Notes under the pieces: model-generated
What the model was told of the DNA's origin: nothing
Databases searched by the model: none
The model's input: only the letters and a program-made list of their open reading frames with translations
Virus record (IMG/VR): IMGVR_UViG_3300032316_001298
Location: 1 to 63,729 of that record
Origin: a virus
Length of the DNA: 63,729 nt
Reading direction: 5' to 3' (one strand)
Translations under genes and position numbers: made by a program
In this document: piece after piece, positions 50,846 to 58,515 of the stretch
Layout of the letters: every line of letters begins with the position of its first letter
Numbering within the stretch: the stretch's first letter is position 1

Positions 50846-51216
50846 TTGTCAAGCACCACTTCGGGATATTTGCTCATGTCGAGCTTTTGCAGTGTTCCCC
50901 ATGCGACCACTTGGCACCAACTGCCGATGAACGGCGGAATGTAGTCGCCGTCCTCGTAGCCATTGAGTGTGATGTGAGCGCGCTTGGCGTCTTCGGCAAT
51001 GTGCTGGTATTGGCAGTCTTCGGTCTGGTGGTTGATCCAGCCCGAGACGATGAGGGGCTTGTCATACATGGTTTTCTTGAGCCTGCGACCTTTGTAGGTG
51101 CTGGCTCTTGCGTTGCTGGCCGCTTCCATAAGGTCGGCGCCGTGCCCGTAGTAACCGGCACTGGTGGCGACAAGATAGAATATGCGGGTGATTGGTTTGT
51201 TGGTTGGTTTTTTCAT
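50842..51216 (-). CDS. Hypothetical protein, 124 residues
   Basis: ATG 51216 in an ATGA overlap; an in-frame GTG/other start up to 51249 is less likely. Globular with RIFYLVATSAGYYGHGADLM and YKGRRLKKTMYDKPLIVSGW. Unrecognised. Confidence 0.55.
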   Translation of the reverse strand: MKKPTNKPITRIFYLVATSAGYYGHGADLMEAASNARASTYKGRRLKKTMYDKPLIVSGWINHQTEDCQYQHIAEDAKRAHITLNGYEDGDYIPPFIGSWCQVVAWGTLQKLDMSKYPEVVLDK

Positions 51217-51482
51217 CGTGAAAGTAATGCGCTTTGACGTTGCATCCATCCATCCGGCGCGGGATCAATCCAAGTGATGATTGTTTGCCCTTTAACTCGC
51301 CGCATGATGCCACGTCTACCATCGCTTTCGTGGTTCCACCTAATCCGCTTGGGCTTCGGCCGGTGTGCCATTTGCAGCTTTACGTAGTCAGCGTTGGTAA
51401 GAATCCCCGCCGAGACGTATGCGCTGGCTCGGTAGAGATTCGGGTTGGACTTGAAGTGCTCAAGTGCTTCTTTTCTGTTCAT
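51213..51482 (-). CDS. Hypothetical basic protein, 89 residues
   Basis: ATG 51482. MNRKEALEHFKSNPNLYRAS helix then basic RPKPKRIRWNHESDGRRGIM. Probably nucleic-acid binding by charge only. Confidence 0.5.
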   Translation of the reverse strand: MNRKEALEHFKSNPNLYRASAYVSAGILTNADYVKLQMAHRPKPKRIRWNHESDGRRGIMRRVKGQTIITWIDPAPDGWMQRQSALLSR

Positions 51483-51492
51483 TAAAGAGGGG

Positions 51493-51681
51493 TCATTCCT
51501 CCGGCTCAATAGGCTCGTCGCAGTAGTAGCCGGGATCGGTCAGGACATCGCTGCGGTAGCGCGACAGTTTTTCTTTGCGACATTTGGGGCAGACGTAGGC
51601 GAGAAAGATGCCTCTAGCGTCAAACTCGGCATCGGCTTCTTGTCCGCTGCCGCATGGACAATCTTCGAGGTAGGTCTTCAT
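51493..51681 (-). CDS. Zinc-ribbon-like protein
   Basis: 62 residues. Two Cys pairs CPCGSG (8-13) and CPKC (31-34) with AYV between, as in a small zinc ribbon. Overlaps the upstream gene by ATGA. May bind DNA or protein. Confidence 0.6.
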   Translation of the reverse strand: MKTYLEDCPCGSGQEADAEFDARGIFLAYVCPKCRKEKLSRYRSDVLTDPGYYCDEPIEPEE

Positions 51682-51932
51682 GGGTGAGTGTCGAGTGTCT
51701 GGACCAAGTATTTGATCGCGTAGGTAAACTCGTCGTAGTCGAGATACAGTTGGTGCAGGAATGCGTTCGGCGGAGACTCCAGCGCATCCAGATGATGCGC
51801 GTATCGCTCGGACGCCTTTAAGTGCAGTTCCTCGATGCGATCAAGGATTGCTTGTCTTGTGTAGTGGCGGTGTGTTCCCCGCTCCTTGTGCTGTTGGATA
51901 ATCGTCGGGATGTCTTTGTAGGTGTCGGTCAT
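51678..51932 (-). CDS. Hypothetical helical protein, 84 residues
   Basis: ATG 51932. Helices QAILDRIEELHLKASERYAH and LHQLYLDYDEFTYAIKYLVQ. ATGA overlaps on both sides. Unknown. Confidence 0.55.
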   Translation of the reverse strand: MTDTYKDIPTIIQQHKERGTHRHYTRQAILDRIEELHLKASERYAHHLDALESPPNAFLHQLYLDYDEFTYAIKYLVQTLDTHP

Positions 51933-52174
51933 GATGGCAAAGTTACGTCGATGTGAATCCACTCGTCGCAAGCATCCAACGAGCACTTGGCGTTGGGCCA
52001 GCGTTCGCGGATCTCTTTGCGGATTTCTTTGGCGGCGGCGACCACGGCGGGATCGGGTATGCAGTCGGTTCCGTTGCCGCACCCGCGTTCGCTGACGCTT
52101 ACGCTGGTTGCGGTGGAGTCGTCTGTGGACCAGCCCTTGCGGTTGAGGTAGGTTTCGATTTCTTGGATGTTCAT
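51929..52174 (-). CDS. Hypothetical protein, 81 residues
   Basis: MNIQEIETYLNRKGWS, a Cys-containing middle (SERGCGNGTDCIPD) and WIHIDVTLPS end, alpha/beta. ATGA overlaps. Unknown. Confidence 0.55.
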   Translation of the reverse strand: MNIQEIETYLNRKGWSTDDSTATSVSVSERGCGNGTDCIPDPAVVAAAKEIRKEIRERWPNAKCSLDACDEWIHIDVTLPS

Positions 52175-52341
52175 GCGCGGGCCAGTTCGTTGTTGATGGC
52201 GTCGAGGATGACTTGTTCAATAGCCTCATCCGAAAGGCTGTCATGCGAGCCATCGGTGAGTTGTGCAACGCGCTGGGCGTTGTAGCGGCGGAGGATCAAA
52301 AGCAATCCTTCGAACGCGCTGCGGTCTTTTATTGGGATCAT
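52171..52341 (-). CDS. Hypothetical helical protein, 56 residues
   Basis: ATG 52341, both ends in ATGA overlaps. FEGLLLILRRYNAQRVAQLT and DEAIEQVILDAINNELARA helices. Tight coupling supports it as real. Unknown. Confidence 0.55.
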   Translation of the reverse strand: MIPIKDRSAFEGLLLILRRYNAQRVAQLTDGSHDSLSDEAIEQVILDAINNELARA

Positions 52342-52538
52342 GGTGTGACGAGTTCGGTGTGGTTGGGGTAGCGTTTCTGGTGGAGATCAACGAGGTGGTT
52401 GATCATCGAGCTGGTGACTTGACCGCGGCCTTCGTAGTTGCCGAGGTCTTCCAGCACCATTTCGAATTCCTCTTTGGCGCGTTGGTGCAGCGCGCCGATG
52501 AGTGACAGCGTGAGCGGGTCGAGTTGGGTTTTTGGCAT
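52338..52538 (-). CDS. Hypothetical helical protein, 66 residues
   Basis: MPKTQLDPLTLSLIGALHQR then EEFEMVLEDLGNYEGRGQ. Placed four bases before the AAA+ gene's end. Unknown. Confidence 0.55.
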   Translation of the reverse strand: MPKTQLDPLTLSLIGALHQRAKEEFEMVLEDLGNYEGRGQVTSSMINHLVDLHQKRYPNHTELVTP

Positions 52539-52542
52539 AAAG

Positions 52543-54165
52543 CTATGCGGCGAGTTTGCGGATGTTGTTGGTTTTGGTGTTGACGGTGGGGGTGGAGGCG
52601 TTAGTCGCTTTACCGGCGAGGCGGCGGCGGCGCGCTTCGATCTGTTCGATCATGGTGACGCTGGTCGGGGTGAAGCCGGAGAGCGCGTCAACGCAATCCA
52701 CCATGCCGGGGGCGCGGCCTGCGTTGAAGGCGAGTTCGATGGCTTTGCGCCATGCGTCCTCGATTTGGCGACCGGAGAATCCCTCGGTGGCAGCGGCGAG
52801 CGTGGGCAGATCGAACTTGTTGATGTCCCACGGCTCGGTTTGCTCCTCGCGCAGCTTGGGAATGTGGATGCGCCAGATGGCTTCGCGTTCGGCGGCGTTG
52901 GGAAGTTCGACAGACCAGACTTTGAGTCGGTCGATCAGCGGGTCGGGGATGGCGTCGATGTCGTTCGCGGTAAAGACGAAGAAGATCCCGTGCGAGTTGT
53001 ATTGCATATCCTGCAGGATGGATTTGAAGACGCGGTTGGTCGTGCCGCCGTCTGTCTTGCCGCTGGAAGCGGCACCGGAGGTGAGGCCGTCAACCTCGTC
53101 GATCCAGAACACGCAGGGAGCGATGGCTTTGGCGGTGGCGAAGGCGGTGCGCCAGTTGCGTTCGGATTCGCCGACGAGGGAGGCGAAGATGTTACCGGCA
53201 TCGAGGCGCAAGGTCGGGATGCCGAAGTTGCTGCCGCAGACTTGGCTGGTGAGGGATTTGCCGGTGCCCGCTTGGCCGACGAATAGAAAGCCGCGCGGCG
53301 GTTCCACACCGGCACGCCGCGCTTCCGGCGTGAAGAGTTTGCGTTTGGAGAGGAGGTCGGCTTTGAGGACATCGAGGCCGCCGACATCATCAAGGGTCAG
53401 CTTGGGTTCGATGATTTCGAGGAGGCCATTCTTCTTCACGGCGGCAGCTTTCTCGCGGGTGATGATCTTGGTGTCGAAGGTTCCGGTTTCGATGATGGTG
53501 AGGGCGAGGGCATCCTCGGCTTCGTTGGTGGTGAGGCCGGAGAGTGCATCGAGCACCTTGCCCAGCGTTTGCTCATCGGGCATCGGGATCACGCGCGTCA
53601 CATTCCCCTCGGCATCCTTGCGGTCGTTCGACTTACATAAGGTGTCGATCACGCTGGTCAGCTCGTCCCTGGTGGGTAGCTCGAAGTCGAGCAACACGAT
53701 GAGTTTTTCGAGGTCGGGCGGCAGCTTGATGGTCGGACCGAGCAGGATAATACACTTTTGCGATGCTTTGGCGTGCCACAAGACTTCCTTGAACTTCCGG
53801 TAGATGACCGGATTTGGCTGGTCGAGGAAGTGGTGGTAGTCGTTGAGCAGCACAATGGTTTTGTCTGGTGCGGCAATGATGCCATCGAAGACTTCGATGG
53901 GATTGCCGTCCTCGCCGAATCCGGCGCCGGTGTTCACATCGGTGCGTCCGGTCGTGATGCTCCATGAATGGAGATTGTATAGTTGGACGGCAATTTCCGG
54001 TGCGTCGGGAGTCAGTGCGCGCTGTGCTTCTGCTTTCGCCACTTCTTGGTCGTTGAGGTCGGTGATGGCGTGGCGGATCATGGCTTGGCAGCGGTGCTCT
54101 TCGTGCGATTGCAAGGCAAGGCCGGGGTATCCGGCTTTGAGGTAGTTAATAATGCGGGATTTCAT
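52543..54165 (-). CDS. Ycf46-like AAA+ ATPase
   Basis: 540 residues from ATG 54165. Walker A GQAGTGKS (297-304), Walker B VFWIDE (352-357), sensor-1 asparagine in FTANDID (399-404), and an arginine-finger segment DPLIDR (408-413). A 250-residue N-terminal domain and the spacing match plastid/cyanobacterial Ycf46 proteins. In cyanobacteria Ycf46 is linked to stress and carbon regulation, but its biochemical role is not settled. DUF2997 and DUF1257 genes lie close by in the same operon. Confidence 0.8.
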   Translation of the reverse strand: MKSRIINYLKAGYPGLALQSHEEHRCQAMIRHAITDLNDQEVAKAEAQRALTPDAPEIAVQLYNLHSWSITTGRTDVNTGAGFGEDGNPIEVFDGIIAAPDKTIVLLNDYHHFLDQPNPVIYRKFKEVLWHAKASQKCIILLGPTIKLPPDLEKLIVLLDFELPTRDELTSVIDTLCKSNDRKDAEGNVTRVIPMPDEQTLGKVLDALSGLTTNEAEDALALTIIETGTFDTKIITREKAAAVKKNGLLEIIEPKLTLDDVGGLDVLKADLLSKRKLFTPEARRAGVEPPRGFLFVGQAGTGKSLTSQVCGSNFGIPTLRLDAGNIFASLVGESERNWRTAFATAKAIAPCVFWIDEVDGLTSGAASSGKTDGGTTNRVFKSILQDMQYNSHGIFFVFTANDIDAIPDPLIDRLKVWSVELPNAAEREAIWRIHIPKLREEQTEPWDINKFDLPTLAAATEGFSGRQIEDAWRKAIELAFNAGRAPGMVDCVDALSGFTPTSVTMIEQIEARRRRLAGKATNASTPTVNTKTNNIRKLAA

Positions 54166-54349
54166 CGTTGGTTGGTTTGGGAATGTGGCCAAGTTCGCGG
54201 TATTCGACTTCGGCAATTTCTGCGGCTTCAAACTCGTAGCATTGGTATTTGTGCATGAGTTCGTAGATGCGCTGGCGGTAGCGATGGGGGGATCGCACTG
54301 CCGGATGGTTGGGATCGGGCGGATACGGAGCAACAGCGTTGAGCGTCAT
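54146..54349 (-). CDS. Hypothetical protein, 67 residues
   Basis: Overlaps the AAA+ start by 20 bases, so co-translation is likely. HRYRQRIYELMHKYQCYEFE helix and acidic middle. Possibly an AAA+ adaptor by position; unproven. Confidence 0.55.
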   Translation of the reverse strand: MTLNAVAPYPPDPNHPAVRSPHRYRQRIYELMHKYQCYEFEAAEIAEVEYRELGHIPKPTNDEIPHY

Positions 54350-54579
54350 AGTCTTTCAGTGAAATACTCACGTTCCCATGCAAGGCAGGTGGCGCGGTCG
54401 GGGTGGGTGAAGAGGGCTTCGCCCGTGTGGTCCGGCAGGGAGACTTCCCACTCTTGCGATGCGGCGTTGAACTCCACGTGGGAAGCGCGCCGCATGGTCA
54501 TGCGACCGAGATTCAACTTATGTAAGCGGTCATCGTAGAGAGTTACGATGTCCCCTTCGGTGGTGATGGTGAGGGTCAT
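54346..54579 (-). CDS. Hypothetical protein, 77 residues
   Basis: Beta-rich start MTLTITTEGDIVTLYDDRLH, then VEFNAASQEWEVSLPDHTGE, and a CLAWEREYF end. ATGA overlaps on both sides. Unknown. Confidence 0.55.
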   Translation of the reverse strand: MTLTITTEGDIVTLYDDRLHKLNLGRMTMRRASHVEFNAASQEWEVSLPDHTGEALFTHPDRATCLAWEREYFTERL

Positions 54580-54821
54580 GCTGGATGGATTGGAGATTTG
54601 AAATTGGAGATTTCAGAGAAGAAGCGACTAACGTGCTGGCTCCCGATCCACTCGGCGGCGTGGGAGTAGGAATCAAAGGTAGCGACCTGATCAGCAATCC
54701 GGTCGTGGACAACGTAGCGCCGTCGAGAAATGGAATACGGATTAAGCAGGACCAGTTCAAATTCAGCCGATTTGCTGGACGGCTTTGGCTTGCTGGTAGT
54801 ATTCGGGTTTTTTGATGTCAT
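54576..54821 (-). CDS. Hypothetical protein, 81 residues
   Basis: ATG 54821, inside the end of the DUF2997 gene in another frame. Ser/Lys-rich start, then EFELVLLNPYSISRRRYVVH and DQVATFDSYSHAAEWIGS. Unknown. Confidence 0.5.
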   Translation of the reverse strand: MTSKNPNTTSKPKPSSKSAEFELVLLNPYSISRRRYVVHDRIADQVATFDSYSHAAEWIGSQHVSRFFSEISNFKSPIHPA

Positions 54822-54945
54822 GGGAGACGGCTCCGAGGGCTTGCTCGATGGCTTTGGTGGCATCGGTGCAGGACGATCCGGTGAAGCCGTTGGCTTCCAC
54901 GGTGGTCTTGCCCGATTCGTCGATGGTGATTTCGATGGTTTTCAT
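54763..54945 (-). CDS. DUF2997 protein
   Basis: 60 residues from ATG 54945. The N-terminus MKTIEITIDESGKTTVEANG and GSSCTDATKAIEQALG match DUF2997, small proteins found with DUF1257 (Ycf35) and Ycf46-type ATPases in cyanobacteria and phages. Conserved Cys in GSSC. Function unknown. Confidence 0.75.
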   Translation of the reverse strand: MKTIEITIDESGKTTVEANGFTGSSCTDATKAIEQALGAVSHDIKKPEYYQQAKAVQQIG

Positions 54946-55274
54946 GGTTTTCTCCAAGGGAAGATCAGTTTCCAGCCGCCGGAATTGCGGAACCGGCGCA
55001 TAAAGTATTGGATCTGGTTGGCTTCGTGGTGTGGGAGATGCATGAACGGCTTCTCGTCCAGCATGTAGAGGGCGTTGTAGACGGCTTGCCCGCAATTCAG
55101 CGGCGCTGCGGACGGCGAGGGCAGCGGATCGTCCAAGGCGTGAAGATCGGCGGCGATCTCTTGGAGGAGATCGTCGCATAACGTAATCGGTCCGTTTGAG
55201 CTGTAGTCCGCCTCGTGCTTGAGAAACACATCAGCAACTTCGCGGATGGTGATGGCTTGGTCGCTATGGGACAT
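54942..55274 (-). CDS. Hypothetical protein between DUF2997 and DUF1257
   Basis: 110 residues, ATGA overlap with DUF2997 downstream. Residues 1-50 acidic helical; CGQAVYNALYMLDEKPFMHL and FMRRFRNSGGWKL later. Embedded in the Ycf46 module, so possibly part of it. Confidence 0.55.
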   Translation of the reverse strand: MSHSDQAITIREVADVFLKHEADYSSNGPITLCDDLLQEIAADLHALDDPLPSPSAAPLNCGQAVYNALYMLDEKPFMHLPHHEANQIQYFMRRFRNSGGWKLIFPWRKP

Positions 55275-55701
55275 TGATGGTGAGTTTGGTTTTGCCGTTG
55301 AGGTCGCGGCGGGTGTAGGTCCAGCCTTGCTTCTTGGCTTGTTGGATGGCGGCGTGGGTGGCGTAGGCTCGTTTCAGCTTGGTGCCTTCGTTGCCGCCGA
55401 TGGCGTTGCTGATCGGTCGGCCTTGGGCGCCGTAGAAGTCGAAGAGCAGGGTGTAGTGGCTGTGACCACGGGCACGGGCCACGCCGATTTCCCAGGTGGT
55501 GCCGGGGACTTTGATGGCGTGTTGGCAATGGCCGAGGTCGTGCTGGGTGAAACCTTGCGGCAACGGGTAGTCGCCTACATGGGTGCCGAACCAGTTGTAG
55601 GATTTCTGGTCGCGGACGAGGGTGAGGCCGAGTTCGCGGCAAGCCGCGTCGAGGGCGTCAAGGTCGGTGATTTGCAGTTGGATTTTGGCAACGTGTGACA
55701 T
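55264..55701 (-). CDS. DUF1257 (Ycf35-like) protein
   Basis: 145 residues from ATG 55701. MSHVAKIQLQITDLDALDAA, CRELGLTLVRDQKSYNWFG and the C-terminal KLKRAYATHAAIQQAKKQGW fit DUF1257/Ycf35. This family occurs with DUF2997 and often a ferredoxin gene in cyanobacteria. Here it is associated with a Ycf46-type ATPase. Role unknown. Confidence 0.8.
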   Translation of the reverse strand: MSHVAKIQLQITDLDALDAACRELGLTLVRDQKSYNWFGTHVGDYPLPQGFTQHDLGHCQHAIKVPGTTWEIGVARARGHSHYTLLFDFYGAQGRPISNAIGGNEGTKLKRAYATHAAIQQAKKQGWTYTRRDLNGKTKLTINVP

Positions 55702-55852
55702 AAGCGGTTTGGTGAAGAAGGGCGCGCACTTGCGAGGCCCAGAGGTAAGTAGAATCGTCCTCCCCCCACTGGACGGCGAGAGAGTCAAGGCTCTCGCCGT
55801 CGGTGAGGAGAAGGTCGGCTTCCTGCAAGAGATGCCGGATGATGAAGTTCAC
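55658..55852 (-). CDS. Hypothetical protein, 64 residues
   Basis: MNFIIRHLLQEADLLLTDGE then STYLWASQVRALLHQTAYVT. Overlaps DUF1257 start by 44 bases and the gene upstream by ATGA. Unknown. Confidence 0.5.
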   Translation of the reverse strand: MNFIIRHLLQEADLLLTDGESLDSLAVQWGEDDSTYLWASQVRALLHQTAYVTRCQNPTANHRP

Positions 55853-56724
55853 GCGGCGAGCTTGCGGTTGCCGAGGCCGCCGAAGGTGTCGGCGATGATT
55901 TTGCCTTTGTTGGCGATGATGCTGCGGTTGACGGCGCTCTCGCGGAGGATGTCGGGTGCAACGAGCAGGTCGGATTGGCAGCGTTGGACGAGGCTGGCAA
56001 GGGTCGGATCGTTAGTGAGGTTGAAGGCCGGAACGAGCTTGAGCAGTTCCGCGAGGTTCTCGATGAGGCTGTCGTAGATTTTCGTGCTGGGACGAGTCAG
56101 GACATCGGTGATGTGGGCGACCTGTGTAAGCACGCGCTCCATGGCTTGTTTGACGCCGTTTTGGGCGGCGATTTCGACCTGACGGGCGAGGTTAGCCTGG
56201 ACGGCGGCGGTTTGCTCTTGGCCGAGGTATTTGACCAGCATGTCCGAGCTTCGGGGCAGCGGCGCGGTGGCCAAGGAGAAGCTAAAGCGTGAGCGGACGT
56301 TGTGCTCGCTTGGGTAGTTGCCGCGGTCGAAGGTGCCGTTGAGCACTCCGGCGCAGTCGGCGAGGATCTGCGGGAAGCGGACGGCAAAGTAGTCGGCTTC
56401 GTCGTCGAACTTGCGGCGGTAGTCCTCCATGCGGGAGTTGTAGTCGGAGTAGGCCACGGAGGGCAGCAAGTCGCCAAAGGAGGAGCGCAATGTCTGCATC
56501 CCGTGGAACTTGCGGGCTTGGGTGACGATACTTTGGATGGCGGCGAGGGGCGAAGGCTTGCCGTCTTTGGACGGGTAGAGCTTCTTTACCCAAGCGCCGC
56601 CGTCGCGTCCGATGCTGTGCTCGGACTGCACTTCGGTGGTGATATTCTCGTCAGTTACGGACTTGCCAACCATGGAAATGGTCGGCTTAACGACGAGCAC
56701 CTTTGAGGCGATGGTGTCGATCAT
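55849..56724 (-). CDS. DUF3150-like protein
   Basis: 291 residues from ATG 56724; a TTG start at 56754 is possible. Long helical protein (SRMEDYRRKFDDEADYFAVR, VQANLARQVEIAAQNGVKQA, YDSLIENLAELLKLVPAFNL) resembling DUF3150-type phage proteins often coded near AAA+ ATPases. First gene of this operon, behind the hairpin at 56780. Possible partner of the Ycf46-like ATPase. Confidence 0.5.
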   Translation of the reverse strand: MIDTIASKVLVVKPTISMVGKSVTDENITTEVQSEHSIGRDGGAWVKKLYPSKDGKPSPLAAIQSIVTQARKFHGMQTLRSSFGDLLPSVAYSDYNSRMEDYRRKFDDEADYFAVRFPQILADCAGVLNGTFDRGNYPSEHNVRSRFSFSLATAPLPRSSDMLVKYLGQEQTAAVQANLARQVEIAAQNGVKQAMERVLTQVAHITDVLTRPSTKIYDSLIENLAELLKLVPAFNLTNDPTLASLVQRCQSDLLVAPDILRESAVNRSIIANKGKIIADTFGGLGNRKLAA

Positions 56725-56754
56725 GTGTTTGTGGAAAGCGCGTTCGGAAAACAA

Positions 56755-56816
56755 CGGGGTAAGTCCGCGAACGCGAGCGGACTTACAAAAGTCGGGGCTG
56801 GATCTGGAGGCGCTGT
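56755..56816 (-). promoter_or_regulatory. Leader with conserved TTGT-loop hairpin, copy 1
   Basis: Read on the minus strand, GACTT-TTGT-AAGTC (56780-56793) lies about 55 bases before the DUF3150-like start. Flanking bases CCAGATCC and CGCGGACTTAC are shared with the copy at 58226. A leader RNA element or protein-binding site. Confidence 0.6.
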
Positions 56817-57038
56817 CTACTTACCGAAAATCCGCTCTTCCAAGCGCCAGCCAAGAAAGTGGCCGGAGGAGGAGCGGTTTGGGTAATAGCGGTAGCGGCA
56901 ACCGGCGTAATAACCTTGGTAGTCCAAGGCGAATTGCAGGCGCTTGATGGTGAAAAAGCGGGACGGCGCTCTGAGGGCGATCGGCTGATCGTCCACGATG
57001 GCGAGCAGGCTGTCGCGGATGGCGCGGGTGACTTTCAT
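56817..57038 (-). CDS. Hypothetical protein, 73 residues
   Basis: ATG 57038. Alpha/beta: TRAIRDSLLAIVDDQPIALR and YQGYYAGCRYRYYPNRSSSG, Tyr/Arg-rich. ATGA overlap upstream. Unknown. Confidence 0.55.
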   Translation of the reverse strand: MKVTRAIRDSLLAIVDDQPIALRAPSRFFTIKRLQFALDYQGYYAGCRYRYYPNRSSSGHFLGWRLEERIFGK

Positions 57039-57286
57039 AAGGCCCGTCCGGCGGCGACCAGCACGTTGCGCAGGACGCTGGATTGTCCTTTTCGGTTGGT
57101 GAGCTTTTTGTAGCGGGAAAATTCGTCGGGCGACATGAGGCAGACGGCACCGGCAGTCTTGTGCCCGTAGATCATGGCGCCGCGATAGCGGGTGACGGGG
57201 CGCGTTTGGGCGCAGGAGAGGCACAGGGCCAAGCCGAGGTCGGCGCGGCCTTGCTCCATGCGGCGAGAGCAGGAAGGGCAGGTCAT
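57035..57286 (-). CDS. Zinc-ribbon protein
   Basis: 83 residues. CPSC (3-6) and CLSC (22-25) form a zinc ribbon, with a basic C-terminal half (RYKKLTNRKGQSSVLRNVLV). Possible DNA-binding or transcription-factor role. Confidence 0.6.
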   Translation of the reverse strand: MTCPSCSRRMEQGRADLGLALCLSCAQTRPVTRYRGAMIYGHKTAGAVCLMSPDEFSRYKKLTNRKGQSSVLRNVLVAAGRAL

Positions 57287-57465
57287 TGCAAGAGGGTCTG
57301 GACGGACTTTTTGGCGATGCGTCGAGCGCGCAGCCAGCGTTGCAGAATGCTGAGGCGTTGCGGGTTGCTGGGCTGCCAGAGCCTCATGTAAAGGTCGGCA
57401 GGCCAGATGTTGTCGCCGTAGGATTCGCGGACGGGTGGCGCTGGCGGGAGGGCGCGAGACTTCAT
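57283..57465 (-). CDS. Hypothetical basic protein, 60 residues
   Basis: ATG 57465 in ATGA overlaps. MKSRALPPAPPVRESYGDNI then WLRARRIAKKSVQTLLQ. Unknown. Confidence 0.5.
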   Translation of the reverse strand: MKSRALPPAPPVRESYGDNIWPADLYMRLWQPSNPQRLSILQRWLRARRIAKKSVQTLLQ

Positions 57466-57602
57466 ATTCCGACCAGCAGGATGCGGAACGGCTGCCACGT
57501 GAGAGGGGTATAAGGGCGGCGCTTGGGATGGCGGTTCACGAGGTTGATGAAGGGACGGCGTGGTTTGGAGGCGCGGGACGCGGTGTAGGGACGGAATTTC
57601 AT
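57462..57602 (-). CDS. Hypothetical very basic peptide, 46 residues
   Basis: MKFRPYTASRASKPRRPFIN then NRHPKRRPYTPLTWQPFRIL. Arg/Pro-rich; stop overlaps the next ATG. A nucleic-acid-binding peptide is plausible. Confidence 0.45.
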   Translation of the reverse strand: MKFRPYTASRASKPRRPFINLVNRHPKRRPYTPLTWQPFRILLVGI

Positions 57603-57637
57603 AGTTAGCGGGTGATTTTAGGTTGTTTGCGGATGAA

Positions 57638-57811
57638 TCAGGACAGTTGGCGGATGATTCCGACAAACTGGCGGATGGTTTCCCGGGCATAGTCGCGCTT
57701 GTTGCGGTCGCGGCTATGGCGCACGGGCCAGAGGTGGCAGATCCGCTCGTTCAACACGCGGCGAAGCGTGAAGACCGAGGGTGAGGGAATCCGGACGGGT
57801 ATGGCCGTCAC
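57638..57811 (-). CDS. Hypothetical protein, 57 residues
   Basis: GTG 57811 overlaps the upstream TGA (GTGA). TLRRVLNERICHLWPVRHSR then YARETIRQFVGIIRQLS. The 35 bases to the next gene hold no clear signal. Unknown. Confidence 0.45.
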   Translation of the reverse strand: MTAIPVRIPSPSVFTLRRVLNERICHLWPVRHSRDRNKRDYARETIRQFVGIIRQLS

Positions 57812-57909
57812 GGGTGGAACTCGCGGTAAATGCCCGCGAGCTGGAATTTCCACGTGGACGGCTTGATCAGCAAGACGGCCACGTGCATGGCGATACGGAT
57901 GGGTTTCAT
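57808..57909 (-). CDS. 33-residue peptide
   Basis: ATG 57909. MKPIRIAMHVAVLLIKPSTW, partly hydrophobic. Directly after a minus-strand terminator, so it may start a new transcript or be read through. Coupled to the gene after it. Confidence 0.4.
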   Translation of the reverse strand: MKPIRIAMHVAVLLIKPSTWKFQLAGIYREFHP

Positions 57910-57919
57910 AAAAAGGGAG

Positions 57920-57967
57920 GGGACGGGGCGTTGGTATTATTCGCGCTTCAGCGCGCCGCCCCGTCCC
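57920..57967 (-). terminator. Intrinsic terminator after the gene at 57974
   Basis: 11-bp stem GGGACGGGGCG / CGCCCCGTCCC around a 26-base loop with its own small stem; on the minus strand it is followed by CTCCCTTTTT. Read-through may supply the genes below. Confidence 0.65.
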
Positions 57968-57973
57968 GCAAGA

Positions 57974-58174
57974 TCAGGCCGACCAATCCTTGCTGCCGAT
58001 GACAACGGCATTGCCGGAGACTTGCAGCCGGATGCCGTTGGGCAGAGTGATTTTGCCGTTGAGGTTGTAGCCGACAGAACCCGTGGAATACTGCATGGCT
58101 TTGGCCGACACGGGCTGGCCTTCGACAAGCACTTGGGGAGTGAGTGACGAAGTGAGGAACGAGTGTTTGCTCAT
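57974..58174 (-). CDS. Beta-rich hypothetical protein, 66 residues
   Basis: MSKHSFLTSSLTPQVLVEGQ then STGSVGYNLNGKITLPNGIR and LQVSGNAVVIGSKDW. A single small beta domain; monocistronic, with a hairpin leader and its own terminator, so likely separately regulated and perhaps abundant. Function unknown. Confidence 0.6.
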   Translation of the reverse strand: MSKHSFLTSSLTPQVLVEGQPVSAKAMQYSTGSVGYNLNGKITLPNGIRLQVSGNAVVIGSKDWSA

Positions 58175-58225
58175 AGTGTTGGATGGTTGCGTTCTCTACG
58201 TGGAGATAAGCCCGCGAGAACAACG

Positions 58226-58239
58226 GACTTACAAAAGTC
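58226..58239 (-). promoter_or_regulatory. TTGT-loop hairpin, copy 2
   Basis: GACTT-TTGT-AAGTC on the minus strand, 52 bases before the start at 58174. CCAGACCC before and TCGCGGGCTTATC after match copy 1 at 56780. The rest of the 341-bp gap holds a second strong hairpin (58273-58302, GGGCCATCC/GGATGGCCC) and the terminator below; no gene seen. Confidence 0.6.
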
Positions 58240-58456
58240 GGGAAAGGGTCTGGTCAGCGTGACCAGAAAGGTGGGCCATCCCCCCCCACCGGAGGATGGC
58301 CCTGTGCAACGCGCCGATTGGCGCGGCCCATGCACATTTGTTCTGCGTAGATGGTGGAACGCAGGAATGTGGCCGGGGTTACGGCAAACCACGGCAGTCC
58401 TTTGACCCAGACCACGGGGATCTAAAAAATCACGGACGGCCCGTGAAAAAAAGTGG

Positions 58457-58488
58457 GAGGCACGGGGGTGGCGTTCCCCCCGTGCCTC
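58457..58488 (-). terminator. Strong intrinsic terminator after the gene at 58516
   Basis: Perfect 12-bp stem GAGGCACGGGGG / CCCCCGTGCCTC; on the minus strand followed by CCACTTTTTTTCAC. Classic shape. Confidence 0.85.
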
Positions 58489-58515
58489 GGGTCGCGGCGT
58501 AGTGGACGGCGCGGT

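Noticed and set aside
52438-53803. Long plus-strand frames opposite the AAA+ gene
   Set aside because: Antisense to a clear Walker A/B ATPase; composition is that of shadow frames.
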